From contig JAFEAZ010000021.1 in NCBI GenBank assembly GCA_018266085.1, positions 62,001 through 126,000 on the forward strand: 64,000 bases of DNA, read 5' to 3'. This stretch comes from Candidatus Babelota bacterium (GTDB taxonomy: Bacteria > Babelota > Babeliae > Babelales > Vermiphilaceae). The notes below the pieces were generated by a model. It was given only the letters and a program-made list of their open reading frames with translations, was not told the DNA's origin and made no database searches. Positions 44,171-52,207 of the stretch are shown here, in pieces (positions within the stretch are counted from its first letter, which is position 1; each line of letters starts with the position of its first letter). The translations under genes and the position numbers were made by a program.

Positions 44171-44196
44171 TTTAACATAATTAAACATATTAAAAA

Positions 44197-44541
44197 ATGA
44201 AGCGAATCGAAATTGGTTTGAAGATTAACAAAATAGACTCATCCGGAACGATACTCATCTGCAAAAGCGTCCGATTTTATGCTAACAAAGACGAAGATGC
44301 TTTTTTTGAGTGGATAAAAAAAATTGAATGCATCGAAAACACTTCAGCCAAAGGAAGAGAGCTTTACCTTCACCTATCATGTAATAATCTACATGAATAT
44401 GATCTCAGAGACTTGCTTGCCTTATTTTATAGGTACAAAATAGACATGAAACAATTGAAAGTTTTCTTGAATAAAAACAATAAAAGCTGGTTTTACGACA
44501 ACAAAAAAGCATATTGGCACAAGCGAGTGTTTAAAGATTAA
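44197..44541 (+). CDS. Putative immunity protein B1
   Basis: A 114-residue protein. Residues 22-95 (CKSVRFYANKDEDAFFEWIK, then LRDLLALFYRYKIDMKQL) share many positions with the C-terminal domain of the protein at 44848-45342 (CKRVKFYAQKDEDAFFCWIK, then MKDLIALLHRYKINISQL). The family is unknown to me. The end is basic and aromatic (WFYDNKKAYWHKRVF). Its position next to A2, 3 bases upstream, suggests a module copied as a unit. Confidence 0.55.
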   Translation: MKRIEIGLKINKIDSSGTILICKSVRFYANKDEDAFFEWIKKIECIENTSAKGRELYLHLSCNNLHEYDLRDLLALFYRYKIDMKQLKVFLNKNNKSWFYDNKKAYWHKRVFKD

Positions 44542-44544
44542 TAT

Positions 44545-44832
44545 ATGGAACAAAAAAAGCATTGTTGTGCTCTCATGGAACAATTCTTGGATGAAAGAAA
44601 AGTCTCAATTAATTATTCACCAAGATTTCGCGCTTATAGCATTAGACTAGCCAGCTCTTCAGGCTTACAAATGATCTATTATTGCCCATGGTGTGGCATG
44701 AAGCTCCCAAGTGATTTATATGATGAATTTTTTGCGATCTTAGAAAACGAATACAATATAGACGATACTGACAATCCTCGCATTCCACAAGAGTTCAAAA
44801 GTGATGAGTGGTGGAAAAAGCGAGGGCTTTAA
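44545..44832 (+). CDS. DUF6980-like putative immunity protein A2
   Basis: A 95-residue paralogue of A1: KKHCCALMEQFLDER, YYCPWCGMKLPSDL and a C-terminus identical in DEWWKKRGL. The two Cys pairs and the WW end are kept, so both copies are likely functional. It lies between B1 and the fused tip/B2 gene. Divergence between A1 and A2 is large enough that each could protect against a different toxin tip. Confidence 0.6.
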   Translation: MEQKKHCCALMEQFLDERKVSINYSPRFRAYSIRLASSSGLQMIYYCPWCGMKLPSDLYDEFFAILENEYNIDDTDNPRIPQEFKSDEWWKKRGL

Positions 44833-44847
44833 GATGACGGAACAACA

Positions 44848-45342
44848 ATGAATAACGAGTACAAAGTAAAACATCCAAAAACTGGGCAAGAAGGATGGTT
44901 AGATCATAAAGGTAATGTATGGGTACCTACCGGCACAGGCCCGGAAGCGCACGGCCGCCCTCATTGGGATGTCATGAGCCACGATGGCAAAAGTCATAGA
45001 AACGTTTTGCCGAGCGACAAGATTCGAGAAGCAACGATGGATACTAAGCCTAAGAATTATTTAGTTTGTAAGCGCGTCAAATTTTATGCGCAAAAAGATG
45101 AAGATGCCTTTTTCTGCTGGATCAAAGCTATACCGTGCATCAAAAGCTACGAAGGCGCCAAAGATGTGCTTTATCTTGATTTAGTGGATAAACCTTTAGA
45201 CTATGTGGACATGAAAGACTTAATAGCCTTACTCCATCGCTACAAAATAAACATATCCCAACTAGAGCCTTTTATCAATGAAGATAATGCAATGGCCGCA
45301 GAGCCATGGTTAAAACAGATACAAGCTAAAAAATATCTGTGA
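44848..45342 (+). CDS. Displaced toxin-tip fragment fused to immunity-like protein B2
   Basis: A 164-residue protein in two parts. Residues 1-60 (KHPKTGQEGWLDHKGNVWVP, then GPEAHGRPHWDV and GKSHRNVLPSDKIR) look like the end of a polymorphic toxin tip; the HGRPHWDV core recalls the tip type called Ntox37 (from memory). Residues 64-164 are a B-family immunity-like domain (CKRVKFYAQKDEDAFFCWIK). No stop codon separates them. An in-frame Met at 45037 could start the immunity part alone. The toxin part lacks signal peptide, HINT and linker, so it is probably a recombination leftover or a replaceable cassette. Confidence 0.6.
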   Translation: MNNEYKVKHPKTGQEGWLDHKGNVWVPTGTGPEAHGRPHWDVMSHDGKSHRNVLPSDKIREATMDTKPKNYLVCKRVKFYAQKDEDAFFCWIKAIPCIKSYEGAKDVLYLDLVDKPLDYVDMKDLIALLHRYKINISQLEPFINEDNAMAAEPWLKQIQAKKYL

Positions 45343-45363
45343 TAAAAAGATCTTATACTTATA

Positions 45364-45909
45364 TTACTCTATAAAACTCGCCACGGGCCAGGGGCGAGAA
45401 AAGTCTACATGGACATCAAGCAATGGTTTATGCTGTACGAGCAGCTGAATATGTGTGCAGGACAAGCCGTTGTTTGTAATGCTCTTACTTAAACCATCAA
45501 ACCAGCGTAGCTTCGCATACACACTATCCTGCTTGCCAAACGGATTTCTATCAAAGGATATATAGGCTGTTGTGCTACCGCTTGGCAACATTGCCGTCTG
45601 TACTGCAACCGGTTTTGCATTCTCCTGCTCTTCATCAAGTAACACGAGCCATGCCTTTACCAACGCATAGAGCGCGCAACTGGTATCTGCTGGCCAGACT
45701 ATTTCACTCGATTCGATATGCCACGAAGCATTGTGCCACCAGCTTAACAGAACTTTTTTTTGCACCGCAGCCGTTGTTACTTCATGTGCCTCTACATGGC
45801 TTTGTGTAAAGGGCAGACAAATAATAAACCAGCCATTTTGGTAAGCACAAAATAATGCACCAAGTATGATACAAAAAATGACGATACTTATGCGGGAAAT
45901 TATATTCAT
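45364..45909 (-). CDS. GerMN-like exported protein (putative)
   Basis: A 181-residue protein with an N-terminal membrane anchor (ISIVIFCIILGALFCAYQNG). The body (SCALYALVKAWLVLLDEEQE, MLPSGSTTAYISFDRNPF, HIQLLVQHKPLLDVHVDFSR) has the layout of a GerMN domain: a first helix pair, a central strand and a last V-D-V strand. GerMN proteins often work beside N-acetylmuramoyl amidases. It follows the amidase-fold gene by 20 bases on the same strand, so the pairing is conserved here. The match is by pattern. Confidence 0.5.
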   Translation of the reverse strand: MNIISRISIVIFCIILGALFCAYQNGWFIICLPFTQSHVEAHEVTTAAVQKKVLLSWWHNASWHIESSEIVWPADTSCALYALVKAWLVLLDEEQENAKPVAVQTAMLPSGSTTAYISFDRNPFGKQDSVYAKLRWFDGLSKSITNNGLSCTHIQLLVQHKPLLDVHVDFSRPWPVASFIE

Positions 45910-45928
45910 AAAACTTCTCTTAAAAAGC

Positions 45929-46612
45929 TTATACGCGAGCGGTTCGTATGAGCTCCGTTAACGCGATGTTCATATTTTTTATATGCAACGGCCAGCTATT
46001 TTTTACCGTGAGACCAACTTCTATGCAGAGTGCTGGCGCAGTAATACCAAGCAAAGGAGTGCAAGGAATTGCAAAAACGCCTATGCAGCTGCCGGGCACG
46101 AGTTTTGTATATGCGGCGTGTAAACCGGATGCCAACGTCTTGGTACGGTCAAAGTTCTTAAGATGCGCCTTGTCATACGACACAAAGCTCATATCGCCTG
46201 TGCGTACGGCACATTCGTCACCCCACGAAACCGTATAGATACTGATGGTATCTCGTGCTGCATGCTCTTGAAAAACCTGTATCCGGACAAAAAAATCAAC
46301 ACCAAGCCTGTTGGCGAAATGAGCATTTTGCAATGGCTCTATCGTCTCACCCGCCGCTCGCGTTACCACAACCTGTAGACCAGGAATATTCTCTTCAAGT
46401 TCCTGTTTAAGCTGTTGTGCGCAGCTGAGGGTTAAGGAACGCTCGAAGACATCGTCGATGAGGCGACCGGTGCTGCGTGCGTCACCTGCAGGATCGAGCA
46501 TCAAGGTATAGGGCTTGGCGTACGCTTGCAAGGATATGAGAAAGAACATAATTTTAAAAGCCTGGGTCCCCGTTTTCACGGGGATGACCCGGAACGTTGT
46601 GTTTTTGTTCAT
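45929..46612 (-). CDS. Amidase_3-fold protein that has lost zinc ligands
   Basis: A 227-residue secreted protein. The frame LMLDPAGDARSTGRLIDDVF then ERSLTLSCAQQL matches the start of N-acetylmuramoyl-L-alanine amidases (family LDPGHGG-x-G then E), followed by VVVTRAAGE and FANRLGVDFFVRIQVFQE (family SIHAN). The first zinc His of DPGHGG is gone (DPAGDA) and the second, in SIHAN, is Gln. Only the Glu of ERSLTL remains. It is therefore probably a binding or structural protein. The signal peptide region contains a translated palindromic repeat (RVIPVKTGTQ). ATG 46612 is preferred to 46624. Confidence 0.6.
   Translation of the reverse strand: MNKNTTFRVIPVKTGTQAFKIMFFLISLQAYAKPYTLMLDPAGDARSTGRLIDDVFERSLTLSCAQQLKQELEENIPGLQVVVTRAAGETIEPLQNAHFANRLGVDFFVRIQVFQEHAARDTISIYTVSWGDECAVRTGDMSFVSYDKAHLKNFDRTKTLASGLHAAYTKLVPGSCIGVFAIPCTPLLGITAPALCIEVGLTVKNSWPLHIKNMNIALTELIRTARV
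46561..46597. repeat. Palindromic repeat inside the amidase-fold gene
   Basis: CTGGGTCCCCG and CGGGGATGACCCGG flank a TTTTCA core. On the minus strand it is read as RVIPVKTGTQA, the same reading (VIPAKAGIQ-type) seen for this repeat class in other bacteria. It adds residues before the hydrophobic core of the signal peptide. Confidence 0.8.
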
Positions 46613-46614
46613 GG

Positions 46615-48813
46615 TCACCGACATACAAGATTAGTAGTAAGATACTGCTGCAAAAAGGTTATACGTTCCGTGCTGGTGTTATTACCAAGCGCCATGCCAA
46701 TCGCTTTAGGCTGTCCTATTAAGATACAGAATTTCTTTGCGCGTGTAATGGCGGTGTACAACAGATTACGCTGCAAAAGCACAAAATGTTGCATGAAAAT
46801 GGGTATTACGACCGCTTCATATTCTGAACCTTGGCTTTTGTGAATCGTAACCGCATAGGCAAGCACAAGCTCATCACATTCGCTCGATTCATACACAACA
46901 TAGCGTCCAAAATAGGAGACCGTTACCGTTTTGTCCTGCACATCGATAGCAATAATAGGACCAATATCACCATTAAAGACGAGTTTGTCATAATTGTTAC
47001 GCAACTGCATCACCCGATCACCAACTTTGAACGTGGTGCCTCCATGCACCAGCATATCCATGCCAGTACCAGGATTAATAATCTGCTGCAATGTCTGATT
47101 CAGTAGCTGCGTGCCAATAGCGCCGCGATTCATAGGCACCAGCACCAATGCATTATCTTGCTTAATGCCGCGTCGCTGAATACCACCATTAAAAATACGC
47201 ATCAAATGTTCGGGTACCCGAGCAGGATCCTCTTCTTTGATGAAGATAAAATCAGGCTTAGCATCAGGCAGCGAGGAGATGGGAAACTCACCATTATTAA
47301 CGCGGTGAGCATTGACGATGATCAAGCTATCTTGCGCTTGCCGAAAGATATGTTTCAACCGTATGGTAGGAACACTCCCACTAGCAATAAGATCATTGAG
47401 AAAATTCCCTGCGCCAACTGAAGGCAACTGGTCGATATCACCAATAAAGACAATATGAGCAGACAGCGGCAACGCTTTAAGAAGCGCATTGGCAAGAAAA
47501 ACGTCAAGCATAGAGGCTTCATCAATAATCAGAAAGCCTACTTGCAAAGAGTTCTTTTCATTATGCGTAAAGCTATACGTAGCAAAATCGAACGACAGGA
47601 GCCGGTGAATGGTGACCGCCGCTTGGCCAGTATTTTCAGTAATTCTTTTGGCTGCACGACCCGTAGGAGCGGCAATTTTATAGGGAATATGCTCAGCGTC
47701 TAAAAGATATAAGAGCTTTTTAATCAACGTTGTTTTACCAGTCCCAGGGCCGCCCGTAATAACGGTGACCTTGTTTTTAAGACAGGTGACAACACCGACT
47801 TGCTGCTCCTCGTTTAATGATACATCATGCTCATGTTGTGCAAAACGTACACGTGCATCCAAAAGATCAAAATTAATGCTCTGCTTATGCGGATAGGCCT
47901 GCAGCTCTTTGATTTTAGTTGCTATGCTCTGCTCGGCATAATAGTAGGTAGGTAAGGTAATGTAATGCTCCTGATCATACGTGATCAAGATCACCTCGCG
48001 CTGCTCATACAGCTCGTGCAATGCCTGCGACAAACGCTTTTCTCGCATCTCCTGCTGGTCAGGGTCAGTAAGATCTAACAGCGTGCGCGTAAGCTCTTTC
48101 AGTTCATCGAGGTGCACGTACAGGTGCCCATTGCCAACAACAGTAGTAATCACATGGATGATGCCGGCAGAAAATCGCTTGATCGAATCGCGCGCGATGC
48201 CGATATTCTGCGCTATCTGATCGGCAATTTTAAAACCGATACCCCAAATATCGGTCGCAAGGCGGTAAGGATTCTCTTGAACAGCGGTGATAGAGTTTTG
48301 CCCATACTTTTTATAAATCTTGATTGCATAAGCAGACGAGATGCCTTTATCTTGCAGAAAGACCATAATCTGCGAAAGCTCTTTCTGGTCCTGCCATGCT
48401 GTGATAATAGTTTGGAGACGCCCTTCCCCAATGCCGGACACTTCACGTAATCGTGCTGGCTCGTTGGCTATAATCTCAAGAACCTTGTCACCAAAATGAT
48501 CGACCAGTCGATCAGCATAGACAGGACCTATGCCTTTGATAAGCCCTGATGCTAAATATTTTTTAAGACCGATAATGGTAGTTGGCGCAACAGCAACACA
48601 GCTTTTAGCCTCGAATTGACGCCCGAACTTTGGGTGCGTTACCCAAGCGCCCTTGAGGGTAACCTGCTCACCAGTATGAAGAGCGTGTAAATAACCACGC
48701 GCAACGATCGGTTGATGTGTCGCAAGCTGCACCTGGAACACCGCAAAACCGGTATCGGTCGCTTGAAACATAATACGTTCTATGGTGCCAATCAGCTCGA
48801 GCTCTTCGTTCAT
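46615..48813 (-). CDS. recD2: RecD2-type ATP-dependent DNA helicase
   Basis: A 732-residue 5-to-3-prime superfamily 1 helicase. An N-terminal OB-like domain (ELIGTIERIMFQATDTGFAV) and a helix-hairpin-helix region (about 90-190: GIGPVYADRLVDHFGDKVLE, LREVSGIGEGRLQTI) precede the motor. Walker A is VITGGPGTGKTTLIKKLL (near 355), Walker B LIIDEASMLD, and the C-terminal motif AVTIHKSQGSEYEAVVI with NLLYTAITRAKK. The hairpin-helix domain and lack of RecBC partners point to RecD2. ATG 48813 is preferred to the upstream GTG. It overlaps the amidase-fold gene region by about 10 bases of frame only. Confidence 0.95.
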   Translation of the reverse strand: MNEELELIGTIERIMFQATDTGFAVFQVQLATHQPIVARGYLHALHTGEQVTLKGAWVTHPKFGRQFEAKSCVAVAPTTIIGLKKYLASGLIKGIGPVYADRLVDHFGDKVLEIIANEPARLREVSGIGEGRLQTIITAWQDQKELSQIMVFLQDKGISSAYAIKIYKKYGQNSITAVQENPYRLATDIWGIGFKIADQIAQNIGIARDSIKRFSAGIIHVITTVVGNGHLYVHLDELKELTRTLLDLTDPDQQEMREKRLSQALHELYEQREVILITYDQEHYITLPTYYYAEQSIATKIKELQAYPHKQSINFDLLDARVRFAQHEHDVSLNEEQQVGVVTCLKNKVTVITGGPGTGKTTLIKKLLYLLDAEHIPYKIAAPTGRAAKRITENTGQAAVTIHRLLSFDFATYSFTHNEKNSLQVGFLIIDEASMLDVFLANALLKALPLSAHIVFIGDIDQLPSVGAGNFLNDLIASGSVPTIRLKHIFRQAQDSLIIVNAHRVNNGEFPISSLPDAKPDFIFIKEEDPARVPEHLMRIFNGGIQRRGIKQDNALVLVPMNRGAIGTQLLNQTLQQIINPGTGMDMLVHGGTTFKVGDRVMQLRNNYDKLVFNGDIGPIIAIDVQDKTVTVSYFGRYVVYESSECDELVLAYAVTIHKSQGSEYEAVVIPIFMQHFVLLQRNLLYTAITRAKKFCILIGQPKAIGMALGNNTSTERITFLQQYLTTNLVCR

Positions 48814-48857
48814 GTCACCACACACCGTTTAGTTACTGAATTTCCTGAGAAAAAGCG

Positions 48858-49568
48858 CTATTTTTTGCCTGCTACCTGTTGCTGCTTTTGTTCTTTATAT
48901 AAGCGCAACATCTCTTCATACTGCGCGCGACCTTTGGGGCAGCTATGCTCTAGATCGGCTAAGAAATTGATCATGTCCTCAAAAAATTCTTTCAGATCAG
49001 CAAATGATCTCATTTTGTCATGAAACAGTTGGCGGTCATTATCTTCCACTTTACCCCAGGTTAACAAGAAGCTCGCGTGGCGACCACGCAATCTGCACGA
49101 TTCTTCGATCAGCATAAAAATAAGACTTTTAAACCCCTTTGCTGCCTCTGAAAAAGGCTCAACTTTGATATCAAAATCGTGCTTAACCGTTTCACGCACC
49201 GCCGCAAGCTCAACGAGAATTTCAACCAAACCATCCTTTATTGCTAATGCTTCAAGCTCGGCAAGCTCTGCTACGGAACACAAACTACCTTGAAACAAAT
49301 ACAGCCCAACGTGCTGACCACTAGATTTTTTGATCCCATACACCATTTCACGCAGCTGCTTTGTCCATTGCTTATTGGCACGAATTTTATGCCCGTTCAT
49401 ACAGCCAGGCAGACCATCAGAAAGCTCTAATACCGCAGCAACCCCAGGATTATGAGCTGCTAAGTTCAAAGACTCATTGTTGATTTCATCTGCTCTGCTG
49501 ACAGAAAAAAGGGACAATCCAACACACAATGGTACTAGAAAGGCCTTTTTTATACGGTGCGTAATCAT
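48858..49568 (-). CDS. Secreted helical protein, unknown function
   Basis: A 236-residue protein with a signal peptide (KKAFLVPLCVGLSLFSVSRA) and GGGA 8 bases before the ATG. The mature chain is largely helical, Glu/Lys-rich, and ends in a basic Gln/Lys tail (KEQKQQQVAGKK). Four Cys are spread in the mature part. No family was recognised. It lies 27 bases after the outer-membrane protein gene, so the two may work together in the envelope. Confidence 0.55.
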   Translation of the reverse strand: MITHRIKKAFLVPLCVGLSLFSVSRADEINNESLNLAAHNPGVAAVLELSDGLPGCMNGHKIRANKQWTKQLREMVYGIKKSSGQHVGLYLFQGSLCSVAELAELEALAIKDGLVEILVELAAVRETVKHDFDIKVEPFSEAAKGFKSLIFMLIEESCRLRGRHASFLLTWGKVEDNDRQLFHDKMRSFADLKEFFEDMINFLADLEHSCPKGRAQYEEMLRLYKEQKQQQVAGKK

Positions 49569-49595
49569 AACTCATTCCCTACAAAACAGGTCATA

Positions 49596-51251
49596 TTAAA
49601 AATTAATTTCCAGATTTAACGATACCGTAAAATCTTGCCCAATACCAGAACTAATAACAGTATCGTCAGCATTTAACGAAAGCGTTATATCTTTATTCTT
49701 GCGAGCCATTTTATAATAAAGACCGCCGAACATTTTGCTTTGATAATTAAAGTGCTGTTGCGCTTTCGACACAGTAAGGTTTGGGACATTCTGATTTTTA
49801 ACGCAGGTTATCTTCTCGCCGGTACGCGCCCATGTGTCAGTACCAAGATAGATCCCCCACTTATTCGCCTCGTAACAAGCCTTGCTTGTCCACTGAAAAG
49901 CAACGCCTGGCCATACTTTAGCTTGAAATGGGAATGGATAAAACTTTTCGGTTAACTCTTTTTCTAAGAACGCCAACACCTGCTCTGCATAAACAGGGTC
50001 GCTGCTTATCTGCGCAAGAATCTGCTCTTTTGGCCGATCAAGACCCATCGCTGCAAAATCGGCACCTTTATTGCATTGGATAAAAAAGCGCTTTTCCATT
50101 GCGGGCAAGAAATATTCTAATGATATACGGCTTTTGAAAATAACCTGCTCAGCCCATGGCCTTTTTACAAACAGATGCAGCGGAGTCTGTGAGGTATATT
50201 GCCCCCCAATCCCAAAGTGGCCATAATTGCCCAAGGGTCTATTGAGGACAACGGCAGAGAACGTGTCGAGCGCTCCCAACACAAATTTTTCACCAATTTT
50301 TTGTGCTTTCTCTATACCTTGCTCACCCTCGCACACAACAAGATCAAAAAGCTGTACAAAATTAAGTACCGGCGGTTTACAATCTCTATTAAAGCTAGAC
50401 CCAAGAAGACCACTTGCAAAAGGAATTGCTGTGGGCACGGTAAAAAATAGTCCTGCTGCAGAATTGATGAGCGCATCTGGACACAGCTTATAATCAACCA
50501 CAACCCGCGTATCTCCCAACCCAATCTTGTCACAAATAAGATGCTTGCGCGCAAATTCCATCTGCTCGGCATCCGTAGTCTGCCCCAGCGCATCTTCAAT
50601 CGCCGTCTTTTCCTGTTCGGTTAAAAAGAAGTTGCGCTCAAAATAATAGACCGGCGTCGTAATACGAATCCCTAACCGTTCATACTGACGCTGAGCATGG
50701 AGCATACAGCCCAAACGGCGCTCATTGATGGTCATGTTTTTGAACAGAGGCAATATTCTTTCAGGCTTAATCCCCAGCGATTCGATAATAGTAATAGCAC
50801 CCAGCTTATCCAAAAGACCCGACTCATTAATACCCAGATAAGAGCAGAGCGCTGAGCTTTTACGGGTAAAAAACATAGAGGATGTCTGATTCCAAAAGAC
50901 GTGACTACCAACGGTCCAACCATAACAAGCAGCAGAATCTCGCAGCGGGAGGAAAATAGGTAGCGTCAGCAGTGAGCGCGCATTGAGCGGATAGGTGCCA
51001 AGATAAAAATTCTCTTGCAAAAGCTGATCGAGACCTAGTTGTACCGCAAGAGCAGCGATAGGTGCCGGTGGTGTTGGACACGCGCGAGACGAATCAGCCT
51101 CTTGCTCGCTCAGAAACGCATCCTCGTCAAAATCATCAAATTCCCCTGAAAACGATAAGTTAAAATCATCCTGTGCATAGGCGGGTTGGTTGCATAGACC
51201 TGCGAACAGCAAAAATACAACTATTATACTTTTTCTTGAAAAAAACGTCAT
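49596..51251 (-). CDS. Predicted outer-membrane beta-barrel protein
   Basis: A 551-residue protein with a signal peptide (KSIIVVFLLFAGLCNQPAYA, cleavage before QDD) and an acidic N-terminal region (FSGEFDDFDEDAFLSEQEAD). The body has beta-rich segments and ends in SLNLEINF, the terminal-Phe strand typical of outer-membrane barrels. It shares architecture but no clear sequence blocks with the protein at 32320-34077. ATG 51251 is preferred because the frame to 51302 lacks a ribosome-binding site and has no signal peptide at its start. Confidence 0.6.
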   Translation of the reverse strand: MTFFSRKSIIVVFLLFAGLCNQPAYAQDDFNLSFSGEFDDFDEDAFLSEQEADSSRACPTPPAPIAALAVQLGLDQLLQENFYLGTYPLNARSLLTLPIFLPLRDSAACYGWTVGSHVFWNQTSSMFFTRKSSALCSYLGINESGLLDKLGAITIIESLGIKPERILPLFKNMTINERRLGCMLHAQRQYERLGIRITTPVYYFERNFFLTEQEKTAIEDALGQTTDAEQMEFARKHLICDKIGLGDTRVVVDYKLCPDALINSAAGLFFTVPTAIPFASGLLGSSFNRDCKPPVLNFVQLFDLVVCEGEQGIEKAQKIGEKFVLGALDTFSAVVLNRPLGNYGHFGIGGQYTSQTPLHLFVKRPWAEQVIFKSRISLEYFLPAMEKRFFIQCNKGADFAAMGLDRPKEQILAQISSDPVYAEQVLAFLEKELTEKFYPFPFQAKVWPGVAFQWTSKACYEANKWGIYLGTDTWARTGEKITCVKNQNVPNLTVSKAQQHFNYQSKMFGGLYYKMARKNKDITLSLNADDTVISSGIGQDFTVSLNLEINF

Positions 51252-51466
51252 AAGCTCTTTTTTTTCTGTTATGGGTGATAATTTAAGCGCTGAAAGCGGC
51301 AAATGGCTTAGTTATTGCTGCGAAAAATATTATTTTGTATCTTTTTAGTAAGTTTAGCTTATTTTATATTTATTTCAAAAATGGCCGATCTCGTGAGTCG
51401 TTTACTGTTACACCTATGAGCTTTTCGGACGAGTGAAAAGATTTTTTAATAAAAAACAGCCTTTGC

Positions 51467-51495
51467 TTGTAACAGAATCCAATGTTGGGTAGCAT
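51467..51495 (+). promoter_or_regulatory. Candidate promoter of the ATP synthase operon
   Basis: TTGTAA (51467-51472) and TAGCAT (51490-51495) are 17 bases apart, about 48 bases before the c-subunit start. The upstream gap from 51252 is AT-rich, with no other feature seen. Confidence 0.35.
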
Positions 51496-51542
51496 TATTA
51501 TCGCATGGTCTAAGATAAACATAAAAGATGAAAGGTTTGCGC

Positions 51543-51785
51543 GTGGAAGATTCATATGCTAAAGCCGCCGTTTATATAGGGGCCGCTCTTGCCATGGGGC
51601 TTGGAAGTGTGGGGCCAGCGTTAGGCCAAGGCCTGATCGGTATGAAAGCCTGCGAAAGCATAGGCAAACACCCAGAAAGCGCCAGCAACATTAAAACTAC
51701 TATGATAATGGCACTCAGTCTTGTTGAAACGTCTGCCATTTACTGTTTTATTGTTTCTCTTATTTTAATGGTTAAGTTTGGTTGA
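51543..51785 (+). CDS. atpE: ATP synthase Fo subunit c
   Basis: An 80-residue two-helix proteolipid of the rotor ring. Helix 1 has GLGSVGPALGQGLIGMKACE and helix 2 MIMALSLVETSAIYCFIVSL with the ion-binding Glu62. Gln29, Glu62, Thr63 and Tyr67 sit where the Na+-binding c ring of Ilyobacter has Q32, E65, S66 and Y70, which suggests Na+ rather than H+ coupling. GTG 51543 is chosen because AAAGG lies 7 bases upstream and the first residues then match the family; ATG 51528 is in frame but lacks a site. Confidence 0.93.
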   Translation: MEDSYAKAAVYIGAALAMGLGSVGPALGQGLIGMKACESIGKHPESASNIKTTMIMALSLVETSAIYCFIVSLILMVKFG

Positions 51786-51835
51786 GTGCATGCGTACCCC
51801 TGGTACGCTCTTTCTAAGAAAGATGCTCTAAGGGC

Positions 51836-52207
51836 ATGGAATTAAATATAACGCTTGTCGTGCAAGCGATTAATTTTTTATGTGCATATTACATCTTGCG
51901 CTATGGCTTTTTTAGCTATGCCGTAGCGGCTGCCCAAGCGGACAAGGAGTACACCGACTCTCTTCTGTCGGCTATTGCAGATCGCACCGTCATTCTTGAG
52001 CAAAAACGATTTGAGCAAGAAGAGCACTGGAAAGCTTGCCAATATAAACTCGCGCAGCATGAGCCTTGCCAGAGACCACACCTGCAACAGGCCTACAACA
52101 GTGACATAGTGCCACCATTGCACGTCCCAACACTGTCTGACAACGACATCACGCAAGCCGTTGCGCAGGCAGCGGCAGCGCTACAAAAAATTGGAGATCG
52201 AGCATGA
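51836..52207 (+). CDS. ATP synthase Fo subunit b-like protein (short)
   Basis: A 123-residue protein in the b position of the operon. It has an N-terminal hydrophobic stretch (LNITLVVQAINFLCAYYILR) then YGFFSYA, but only a short, Gln/Ala-rich soluble tail, less than a normal b (about 160). Subunit b links Fo to the top of F1. The pattern and place, not strong sequence identity, support the call. It overlaps the next gene by 4 bases, so both are translated together. With that gene it could form a b/b-prime heterodimer. Confidence 0.6.
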   Translation: MELNITLVVQAINFLCAYYILRYGFFSYAVAAAQADKEYTDSLLSAIADRTVILEQKRFEQEEHWKACQYKLAQHEPCQRPHLQQAYNSDIVPPLHVPTLSDNDITQAVAQAAAALQKIGDRA

